A DNA stretch of 64,000 nucleotides, from assembly GCF_014205255.1 (NCBI RefSeq), contig NZ_JACHNE010000001.1, forward strand, positions 3,720,001 through 3,784,000. The letters run 5' to 3'. The first letter of the stretch is position 1. The number at the start of each line of letters is the position of its first letter. The notes below the pieces were generated by a model. That model did no database searches and was not told the DNA's origin. It worked only from the letters and a program-made list of their open reading frames with translations. Below are positions 1 through 6,860 of the stretch, one piece after another. Made by a program: the position numbers and the translations under genes. Source of the DNA: Streptomyces caelestis (lineage in GTDB: Bacteria > Actinomycetota > Actinomycetes > Streptomycetales > Streptomycetaceae).

Positions 1-759
1 GTCCAGGGCCTTGCCGATCATCAGCTCGATCAGCCCGACCTGGTCGAGGTCGCGGACCAGGTGCTCGCCGACCAGGGTGCCGTTGCGCAGGACGGTCATC
101 CGGTCGCAGACCTCGTAGATCTGGTCGAGGAAGTGCGACACGAACAGGATCGCGACGCCCTCGTCCCTCAACTGCCGCATCAGGCGGAACAGTTCGAGGA
201 CCTCGTCGCGGTCGAGGCTGGAGGTCGGCTCGTCGAGGACCAGCACCTTGGTGCCGAGTCCGGCGCCGTCCCGGGCTCCGGTGCCCACCGACCGTACGAT
301 CGCGACCAGTTGCTGCACGGCCAGCGGGTACGAGGACAGCGGCGCGGCGACGTCGATGTCGAGTCCGAGCCGGTCGACCAGCTCCGCCGCCTCCTTGCGC
401 ATCCGCTTCCACTGGATGCGGCCGGCGCGGGTGGGTTCGCGTCCGATGAAGATGTTCTCCGCCACCGACAGGTTGGGGCAGAGGTTGACCTCCTGGTAGA
501 CCGTGCTGATGCCGGCCTGCTGCGCCTGCAGCGGGCTGCCGAACCGTACCGACTCGCCGTCCAGGGTGATCGTGCCGCCGTCCAGGGAGTAGACGCCCGT
601 CAGCACCTTGATGAGAGTGGACTTCCCCGCACCGTTCTCGCCCATCAAGGCGTGGATCTCGCCGGGGAAGAGCCGGAAGTCGACGCCCGACAGAGCCCGT
701 ACCCCCGGAAACCCCTTGACTATGCCCGTCATCTCCAGGACGGGTTGCGGCTCTGCCAT
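1..759 (-). CDS. Sugar ABC transporter ATP-binding protein (YtfR/RbsA type), 3' part beyond window
   Basis: ATPase that powers sugar uptake through a membrane permease. It reads leftward from an ATG at 759, with a GAGGAG-type ribosome site just upstream, and runs off the left edge, so about 253 N-terminal residues are visible. The first ATPase domain is complete. Walker A GENGAGKST lies near residue 40, the Q-loop near 90, a somewhat weak signature region near 150, and Walker B VLVLDEPTSSLD followed by a switch His (FVSHF) near 170-200. RbsA-type proteins carry two such domains in about 500 residues, so the second half should lie outside the window. The gene follows the binding-protein gene (854-1858) after about 95 bp containing a hairpin. 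The matching YtfQ-like binding protein makes a YtfR-like role likely. The exact sugar is inferred. Confidence 0.9.
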   Translation of the reverse strand, partial: MAEPQPVLEMTGIVKGFPGVRALSGVDFRLFPGEIHALMGENGAGKSTLIKVLTGVYSLDGGTITLDGESVRFGSPLQAQQAGISTVYQEVNLCPNLSVAENIFIGREPTRAGRIQWKRMRKEAAELVDRLGLDIDVAAPLSSYPLAVQQLVAIVRSVGTGARDGAGLGTKVLVLDEPTSSLDRDEVLELFRLMRQLRDEGVAILFVSHFLDQIYEVCDRMTVLRNGTLVGEHLVRDLDQVGLIELMIGKALD

Positions 760-793
760 GGCAGCGCTCCTCGTGAATGGTCCAGGTCCGCGG

Positions 794-834
794 GGAGCCT
801 CCCGGCCGAGGGATGTCGGCCGGCCGGAGGCTCC
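794..834 (-). terminator. Intercistronic hairpin between ABC binding-protein and ATPase genes
   Basis: Perfect 9-bp arms GGAGCCTCC (794-802) and GGAGGCTCC (826-834) enclose a second inner pairing GGCCGA/TCGGCC. The hairpin lies between the binding-protein and ATPase genes, with no T-run. It could be a leaky terminator or an RNA-stabilising stem that leaves the binding protein in excess, as is common in ABC importer operons. The function is inferred. Confidence 0.5.
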
Positions 835-853
835 CGCCGGTGGGGACGGTCGG

Positions 854-1858
854 TCAGTACTTGCGGGTGGGGAGCGCGTCCTTGGCCTGGTCCTGCATGA
901 AGTCGCTCTCCTTGGTCTTGATCCAGCGTTCGACCGTCTCGCCGTCCTTGACCTTCTTCACGACCTCCATCAACTGCGGGCCGAGCAGCGGGTTGCACTC
1001 GACGATGGCGTTGATCTTGCCTTCGGACATGGCGACGAAGCCGTCCTTCACGCCGTCGATGGAGACGATGAGGATGTCCTTGCCGGGCTTCTTGCCGGCC
1101 GCCTCGATGGACTGGATGGCGCCGATGGCCATGTCGTCGTTGTGCGCGAAGAGCACGTTGATGTCCGGGTTGGACTGGAGGAAGGCCGCCATGACCTGCT
1201 TGCCGCCGGCGCGGGTGAAGTCACCGGTCTGGCTGACGACGACCTTCCAGTCGTCCGCGTGGTCCGCGTCCATGACCTCCTTGAAGCCCTTGGCGCGCTC
1301 GATCGCGGGGGCGGCGCCGGTGGTGCCCTCCAGCTGGGCGATCTTCACGGCGCCCTTGTGGCCCGCCTTCTCCAGGACCTTCTCCAGGATCTTGGCGGCG
1401 CGCCGGCCCTCGTCCGTGAAGTCGGAGCCCACCAGGGTCACGTACAGGGAGTCGTCGGAGGTCTCGACGGAGCGGTCGGTGAGGACCACCGGGATCTTCG
1501 CGGCCTTGGCCTCCTTGAGCACCGCGTCCCAGCCCGTGACGACCACCGGCGAGAAGGCGATGACGTCGACCTTCTGCGCGATGTAGTTGCGGATCGCGGA
1601 GATCTGGTTCTCCTGCTTCTGCTGGGCGTCGGAGAACTTGAGGGTGTAGCCCGCCTCCTTCGCGGCCGACTTCACCGAGTCGCTGTTGGCGGTGCGCCAG
1701 CCGCTCTCCGAGCCGACCTGGGAGAAGCCGAGGGTGATCGCCTTGCTGCCGCTGCCGGCGGCGGCGGCGGAGTTGCCGTCCTCCTTGGCGCAGGCCGCGA
1801 GTCCGGTCGCAGCCGCCACGCCGACCGCCGCGGTGAGGAAGTTCCTTCTGCTGAGCAT
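854..1858 (-). CDS. YtfQ-like sugar-binding lipoprotein of ABC transporter
   Basis: Extracytoplasmic binding protein of 334 residues that delivers a sugar to the importer. The N-terminus has a twin-arginine motif (SRRNF), a hydrophobic stretch and a lipobox ending LAAC, so it is probably a Tat-exported lipoprotein anchored at Cys24. The mature part closely follows E. coli YtfQ, the galactofuranose-binding protein: an opening like GFSQVGSESGWR, then AQQKQENQ, SPVVVTGWD, QSGDFTR-like and AHNDDMAIGAIQ motifs in the same order. The ATG at 1858 is chosen because the signal peptide begins there; longer upstream reading lacks one. It is the first gene of the leftward operon with the ATPase at 1-759. 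The ligand assignment (galactofuranose or a similar furanose) is inferred from similarity to YtfQ. Confidence 0.9.
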   Translation of the reverse strand: MLSRRNFLTAAVGVAAATGLAACAKEDGNSAAAAGSGSKAITLGFSQVGSESGWRTANSDSVKSAAKEAGYTLKFSDAQQKQENQISAIRNYIAQKVDVIAFSPVVVTGWDAVLKEAKAAKIPVVLTDRSVETSDDSLYVTLVGSDFTDEGRRAAKILEKVLEKAGHKGAVKIAQLEGTTGAAPAIERAKGFKEVMDADHADDWKVVVSQTGDFTRAGGKQVMAAFLQSNPDINVLFAHNDDMAIGAIQSIEAAGKKPGKDILIVSIDGVKDGFVAMSEGKINAIVECNPLLGPQLMEVVKKVKDGETVERWIKTKESDFMQDQAKDALPTRKY

Positions 1859-1965
1859 GCTTGATCTCCTTCGTTGAGCCGGCCCGGGGATTGGACTCGG
1901 TCGCTGCGGCTTCTGACGTTCCGTCGGAAACCGTGGAAGTGGTGATGTTCTGAGGACCGACCGAC

Positions 1966-1981
1966 GTTCGAAATATTGAAC
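1966..1981. promoter_or_regulatory. Imperfect palindrome upstream of sugar ABC operon
   Basis: GTTC-N8-GAAC with an AT-rich centre, about 110 bp upstream of the binding-protein start. Six of the eight base pairs match. The position suits an operator or promoter element of the importer operon. No regulator gene is adjacent, so the identity of any binding protein is unknown. Confidence 0.3.
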
Positions 1982-3214
1982 ATGCGTGGCGCGTGCCGTC
2001 AGAGGGTGGTCAGGGGGGTGAGGCCGGGAACGGCCGGATGCCAGGGGTGGGAACCGGCGGTGTACGCGGCGCCGGAGGAGCGGATCGGCGGGCAGGGCGG
2101 GATCAGGGAGGGGCCGGCGAAGTGGTCGTGGCGCTGCCATCGCCCGGCCGACGCGGGCGATGAGTCCGGGCTCGATGGCGACCGGAGGCGTTCCGGTCGG
2201 GCCCGCCCGTCCCACTCCTCGATGGCTCCAGGAGCAGGGCGCGGATCCGTTTCGCCACCGCGAAGAGATCCTGTCGGACCGCACTCAGCGCAGGCGCCGA
2301 GAACTCCGGCTCCGGGACGCGAACCCGGACTCGGCGGCGCCGCGGGGAGTACGGGCGCTCATCTCGCCCGGCTTCCGCAACAGGAAGTGCCGTCTAATCG
2401 TGGGCCGCGACCTGCCAGGGAGGTGCTGCTGTGCGCCGGATGTGCCACGGCCGTACCTCCCTCAAGTGGTCAGTGATGGGGAGGTCATATGAGCGCCCGC
2501 CGTCCCCCCTGGTCAAGAGGTTTCGCGAGAAGCAGGCCATTACGTTTGGGTAACGCGGGGCAGCGGGCCAGGGTGACGGCCTGCCGGTCGCCCGGCGCGA
2601 AAGCGCCTTCTTCGGCGGAGATATTGACGCTCGGCAGTCAGGGCCATACCTTTCGATCGCTGAACGAAGTATCGAACTCTGTGCGACATCCCGGACGATC
2701 GGCCCGCTAGCGGTCCTCCTTGCACGCTGGTCCGGGTCGGAGCCGCGAAATGAGGGCACCGTCATGACGGCGACAGATCCGGCAGCACCGCGGTCCGTGC
2801 GGCCCGTCCCTCCCAGCTACCGCCCACGGGACGGGAGCCCGAACGCCGGGCGCCCCGCGCCCGGACCACGGCACGGCTCGGTTCGGCTCGGCTGGGGCGG
2901 CGCCCCTCAGCGCACGGTGCGCACCCCTGAGGAGCCGGGCATCGTGCGCAGGCTGAGGCTGCACACCCGGATTCAGCTCCGGACGCTGTCTCGCCGGCCA
3001 TGAACCAGCGCATTCCTGGCGATCCGCCGCGCGAGCGGGCGCGGACGGACACGTCGACAGTCTCTGACGCCGGCTGCCCTCGCGAAACGGATTCAGCACA
3101 CATGCGGCCGGGAAGCCTCATCGCCACGCCGCTCTGAGCCGGCCCGTACCGCGGCGGTGGTGCGCCCACCGCGCAGGCGGCGAAGCGCTGGAAGAGCTGG
3201 GCGATGTCGTGGGT
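1982..3214. other. Long region without a convincing gene
   Basis: About 1.2 kb between two leftward operons. No frame gives a product with recognisable motifs, plausible composition and a ribosome site together; the open frames are Arg/Pro/Gly-rich as expected from GC bias. A TTGACG hexamer near 2625, followed about 18 bp later by CATACC, could be a promoter. The inverted repeat TTCGAT (2652-2657) / ATCGAA (2671-2676) lies just downstream. The region may be decayed sequence or may hold an unrecognised RNA. Confidence 0.4.
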
Positions 3215-4108
3215 TCATGGGCTCGTCCGGTCCCGGCACGATCTGGCGTCGATGGCCGCGTCGCTGGGGCGGTACTGCGTCTGCCAGTCCTTCTCGTTCG
3301 CCGGGATCAGGCTCAGCGACTCCTTGAGGTCCGCGAGCCAGTCGCTGCTGCCGACGTACCTCTTCACGATCTCGCGCAGTCTCCCGCAGTCGGCCCGGTG
3401 GTTCTTGGGCATGCCGATGCCGTAGTACTGGGGAGGGCCGATGGTCTCGCCGGGCAGGACCCGCAGCCCCTCGGCGGCGTACTGGCCGGCGAAGCCGTAG
3501 AGGATCAGCTGGTCCGTGGAGACCGCGTCCGCCCGTCCCTGCCGGATGTCGTCGAGGCAGTCGGAGGCGTCATCGCGCACGTACGTCTCGATGTCCTCGT
3601 AGGCCTGGCCGGCCAGGACCTCGGCGGAGGTGGTGCCCTTCCACGTGCACACGCGGTGCCCGTGCAGGTCCTCGACGGTGTGGATGTCGTCGCCGTCCTT
3701 GGCCACCATGAAGCCTTGATAGGTGATGGCGTAGGGGCCGACGAAGTCGATCAGTTTCATGCGTTCGTCCGTGATCGAGAACGTCGCGATCACCAGGTCG
3801 GCGTCGCCCTCGGTGATGGCGGTGACCCGCTCGTCGGACGGCACGTCGGCGGGGCGGGTCGCCTTGATCCCCAACTCGTCGATGATGCGGCGACCCAGGA
3901 GGTAGTCGAAGCCGGAGTAGTTGTAGTCAGGCTTGTAGGAGGTGCCCGGCTGGTCATTCTTGTGCGCGATGGTGATGCGAGCCTTGCCGAGGAAGCTGGG
4001 CTCGGAATCGGAACAGGCGGAGACGGTCAGGAGACCGGCCGCGCCCAGGGCCATGGCCCACCGCGCTCGGGTTCGTCGTGCCTTCCTGTCTGTAGGCCGG
4101 GTGGTCAT
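3215..4108 (-). CDS. Amino-acid-type solute-binding lipoprotein, orphan
   Basis: A 297-residue type 3 periplasmic-binding-fold protein like the glutamate/polar amino acid binding proteins. The N-terminus has basic residues, a hydrophobic segment and a lipobox ending VSAC. The core shows GFDYLLGRRI, then a DLVIATFSITDERMKLIDFVGPY block and the DLHGHRVCTWKGTT block, all typical of family 3. The ATG at 4108 follows a GAGGGGG stretch; an in-frame ATG at 4144 is an alternative. No permease or ATPase genes lie nearby, so it is unlikely to be a normal importer component. It is the last gene of a leftward operon with the membrane protein 4176-4910 and the small protein 4907-5389. That suggests a sensing role as a ligand-binding input, which is inferred. 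Confidence 0.8.
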   Translation of the reverse strand: MTTRPTDRKARRTRARWAMALGAAGLLTVSACSDSEPSFLGKARITIAHKNDQPGTSYKPDYNYSGFDYLLGRRIIDELGIKATRPADVPSDERVTAITEGDADLVIATFSITDERMKLIDFVGPYAITYQGFMVAKDGDDIHTVEDLHGHRVCTWKGTTSAEVLAGQAYEDIETYVRDDASDCLDDIRQGRADAVSTDQLILYGFAGQYAAEGLRVLPGETIGPPQYYGIGMPKNHRADCGRLREIVKRYVGSSDWLADLKESLSLIPANEKDWQTQYRPSDAAIDARSCRDRTSP

Positions 4109-4175
4109 CGTCCTGTCCCCCTCATTCGCCCGTCTCGTTCGCATGTCGTCTTTCGCCCTCACTGGAGGCGTCGCG

Positions 4176-4910
4176 TCAGTCGTGGAGGACGGCGTTGTCC
4201 ACGGAGATGTCCATCAGGCAGCCGGCCAGGGTGTGCACGGTCACGACGACGCGTACGTCGGTCGACTGCCCGCCAAGGGCGATGTCGGCGGTCGTGCCGG
4301 AGGTGAGCGAGCGGTTCTCGTCCTCGGGGTGCTGTCCGGCGAGCGCGACGTCGAAGGTGGTGTCCGGTGCGCAGGACTGGGTGCCGACGGAGCCTTCCGC
4401 GACGCCGAGGGTCAGGCGCAGGTGGCGACGGACCGTCCCGCTGTCCACGGTGATCAGCAGGGCCGCGCCGTCGCCGACCGAGGACCGGGGTTTGATCCGG
4501 GTGCTGCCCGTGACGTCGACCTCACCGTGCGCCCGGAGATAGAGCATCTGGGCCAGGCCGATGACCGCGAGCGCGACGGAGCCCCATGACACCAGGGCCC
4601 GCAACCATATGGCGCGCTCACGTCCCCATATGGCCCGCCAGAACGTGGCGGCCAGGGGAAGCACCAGACACACGGCCGCCCAGACGAACTGGGTCCAGGG
4701 CCCTTCCGGCATGGGCAGCACCGAGAAGGCGCACAGCCCCAGGGCGAACCCGCAGGGGACCCAGTTCCATACGCTCCACTTCTCCACGTTCCCCACGCCG
4801 GTGAAGAACTTCAGGATCAGGTTCCCCACGATCTGGCCGACGCTGAGCGCGTTCGGGCCATCGCTGCGCACGTTGCACTTGCTCTGCCCATCGGGTGAAG
4901 GCGCCGTCAT
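4176..4910 (-). CDS. Membrane protein of unknown function in sensor-like operon
   Basis: A 244-residue protein, not assigned to a family. Residues 1-50 are soluble and contain a GQIVGNL motif. Three hydrophobic segments follow, at about 55-75, 80-100 and 115-135, separated by short basic loops (FWRAIWGRERAIW). The last 100 residues are rich in beta-type sequence with two Cys, probably an extracellular domain. Its ATG overlaps the stop of 4907-5389 as ATGA, so translation is probably coupled. The binding-protein-like gene follows after 67 bp. The GQ-V-G-type strand motif is shared with the upstream partner, which hints at physical association. The function is unknown. Confidence 0.7.
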   Translation of the reverse strand: MTAPSPDGQSKCNVRSDGPNALSVGQIVGNLILKFFTGVGNVEKWSVWNWVPCGFALGLCAFSVLPMPEGPWTQFVWAAVCLVLPLAATFWRAIWGRERAIWLRALVSWGSVALAVIGLAQMLYLRAHGEVDVTGSTRIKPRSSVGDGAALLITVDSGTVRRHLRLTLGVAEGSVGTQSCAPDTTFDVALAGQHPEDENRSLTSGTTADIALGGQSTDVRVVVTVHTLAGCLMDISVDNAVLHD

Positions 4911-5389
4911 CTTCCGTCCCCGGCCTCGGGCCGGTACCCCACGTGTACGTCTCCCACGACCTGCCCGAACGCCTGGGCGCCCGGCCCGGTGGCCTGCACG
5001 CTGAAGATGATCGGTCCCGACTGGACCAGCGCGGCCTGCGTGCGGATGTGCCGCTCCAGGGCCGCCGCGGTCGGACGGCCCGCGTGGTCGCGGCTCTCGG
5101 AGTCGGCGAGCCACTGCCCCAGCGCCGTCTCCAGGGCCGCACGGTCAACCGCGCTCAGCTTCTCGACGAGGTCCTGGACCTCACGGGCGGACACGCCCGT
5201 CTCCTCTGTCGCCCCGGTCTGCTCCGTCTCCCCCTTCTTCAGCGCACGCTCCAGGAAGAACCGCCCCCGGTCCACCGCGCTGTCGGCGATCCGGGTCTGC
5301 ACGGAGGTGAGGAAGGTCTGCCCCATAGAGGCGGCGGCGAGTGTGAGGTATGGGGCTATCTGAGCCGCCAGGGCCATGAGATCGGGCAT
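4907..5389 (-). CDS. Small soluble protein with C-terminal strand motif, first gene of sensor-like operon
   Basis: A 160-residue protein, family not recognised. Residues 1-50 form a hydrophobic helix-rich start, 50-115 are charged helices (EVQDLVEKLSAVDRAALETAL), and the tail carries a VQATGPGAQAFGQVVGDVHVG-type beta-strand motif. Strand motifs of this kind (Gly-x-Gln then Gly-Asp-Val) occur in many actinobacterial NTPase-linked proteins, and a related motif is seen in the NTPase locus at 34949-37894. The ATG at 5389 starts the hydrophobic helix; in-frame starts further upstream are possible. ATGA overlap with the next gene. A role as a soluble partner of the membrane protein is inferred from the coupling only. 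Confidence 0.65.
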   Translation of the reverse strand: MPDLMALAAQIAPYLTLAAASMGQTFLTSVQTRIADSAVDRGRFFLERALKKGETEQTGATEETGVSAREVQDLVEKLSAVDRAALETALGQWLADSESRDHAGRPTAAALERHIRTQAALVQSGPIIFSVQATGPGAQAFGQVVGDVHVGYRPEAGDGR

Positions 5390-5547
5390 GTGAGCGTCCT
5401 CCGCCACAGTTGGGCATGACAGCATCGGTCCGCAACGGACCTGTGGGGAAAGGGAGTTACCCAAGCCCCGCCCGCGCCACACCTGGAAACCCGACACGGG
5501 CCCGACCTACGTCTTCCTCACCTACGCCGCCCCGTCCGGGTGCGGGC

Positions 5548-5700
5548 ACCAGCACCTGCACCACGGTCCAGACCGTCACCACAAGCAGCACCGGCACCCT
5601 GAGGACCACCGTCGCCGCATCCGCCGACGGCTACTGGCGCTATGCCTTCGCGGGCACCACCACGACGGCCTCCGCCAAGGCCGCCGGCGACTACGTTGAC
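5548..5700 (+). pseudogene. Fragment of a secreted Ig-like/surface protein
   Basis: This stretch encodes a Thr/Ser-rich beta-sandwich-type tail with a GYWRYAFAG motif and an ending GDYVD. That pattern is familiar from the C-terminal domains of Streptomyces secreted repeat proteins. It has no start, no signal peptide and no upstream body, and the frame runs into unrelated sequence afterwards. It is read as a remnant of a lost gene. The call rests on motif memory alone, so confidence is low. Confidence 0.35.
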
Positions 5701-5826
5701 AGGATCAGAAGGCTTCTTACATCCACAGCTGACATCAACGACGCCGGACGGGGCGTACACAGCCTGCTGCCCCAAGGGCACCCGCCACCTGATCAGACAC
5801 TCACACCTGGCCGTGCAGAGCTTGAA

Positions 5827-6756
5827 TCAGACTGCTGAGGTCTCGGCGGCGTCGCCGGCGCCGCCATCCGTACGGGTTCGGCGTACGGTGAGGATCGCGC
5901 CTGCGCCGGCGGCCAGCAGCAGACCGGCGCCGCCGAGCAGCCACGGGGTGGCGCCTGCTCCTGTCTGGGGAAGCACACCATTCGGCTTGGCCGCGGTCAC
6001 GCCTGATGCGGTCTCATCGGTTTCCGATGTGCCGGAGGCGGCCGCGCCGGTCGTGCCCGTGGTCCCGGACGTGGACGGGCCAGTCGTCGTTCCGACCCCA
6101 GTGATCCGGAATGACGCCAGAACGTTCTTCTGCCCCGCGGCTATCGCGCATCGCGCATCGATCTTGCCCGGGAACGTCACGTCACCACTCGCGTCCTTCG
6201 GAGTGAGATGCGCGACGAGATCGCCGACGGTGACCTTCGCGGTGCCCGGCTGCGTGAAGGTGAGCGCAGGCGCGGAGCCGGTCGCCTTGACGTTGAACGA
6301 CCCGGACACCGGGATAACGGCCTTCACGCTGAACGGCAAGGTCACCTTGGTGTCGCCCTCCGGGGCAGCCACCCGTGCCTTCGCGTCCACCATGCCCTCG
6401 ATGGTCTTCACACCGATCTTGCCCAGCATCTTCGTGGCGCCCGAGTCGACCGGCACCGCCACGTTGACGACGAATTCCGGGGTGGGCTGTCCGACCACGG
6501 CCGACTCCGGGATATCCGCATCGATCCTGACCGTGACAGGCAGATCGTCGATCAACGGAGTTGAGCATGTGTACCGCAAGGTGAGCGACACCGGGTCCGC
6601 GACGGCGGTTCCGGCTCCCGGAACTCCCACAATTCCGCCCGCAACCGCCACAGCCGTCGTCCATCGAAGGGAGCGAAGCGCTACTGGACCGTTCAGGACA
6701 GCACGGGCCGAGGCCCGCCGCTCACGCAGGTTCTGAATTTTCTTGTCAGTTCTCAT
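5827..6756 (-). CDS. LPQTG-anchored surface protein with DUF6801-like domain
   Basis: A 309-residue exported protein. A long signal peptide with a hydrophobic core (AVAVAGGIVGVPGAG) ends near residue 52 at TAVA. Two beta-rich segments follow, with a Cys near the start (YTCSTPL) and one near the end (DARCAI) that probably form a disulfide. This resembles the DUF6801-type actinobacterial surface domain, an assignment from memory. Next come a Thr/Ser/Gly-rich spacer (about 215-265), LPQTG, a membrane helix and an RRTR tail: a standard sortase signal. The ATG at 6756 has AGGGA six bases upstream. It lies 104 bp downstream of the trypsin-NACHT gene on the same strand and may be co-transcribed. A cell-wall location is well supported; the role is unknown. 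Confidence 0.8.
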   Translation of the reverse strand: MRTDKKIQNLRERRASARAVLNGPVALRSLRWTTAVAVAGGIVGVPGAGTAVADPVSLTLRYTCSTPLIDDLPVTVRIDADIPESAVVGQPTPEFVVNVAVPVDSGATKMLGKIGVKTIEGMVDAKARVAAPEGDTKVTLPFSVKAVIPVSGSFNVKATGSAPALTFTQPGTAKVTVGDLVAHLTPKDASGDVTFPGKIDARCAIAAGQKNVLASFRITGVGTTTGPSTSGTTGTTGAAASGTSETDETASGVTAAKPNGVLPQTGAGATPWLLGGAGLLLAAGAGAILTVRRTRTDGGAGDAAETSAV

Positions 6757-6860
6757 TCTGATCCCTGTCAGGGCTTTCGGATCTCTCGGATGAATTACGC
6801 ACTGCGGGTCGGCCAAGGTGGCCACCGTGGCAACGTCGGCGGGCACGACATTGGCCGCCC

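Noticed and set aside
2707..3169. Small minus-strand frames in the gene-free region
   Set aside because: Products are Arg/Pro/Ala-rich without ribosome sites or motifs, so they were not called as genes.
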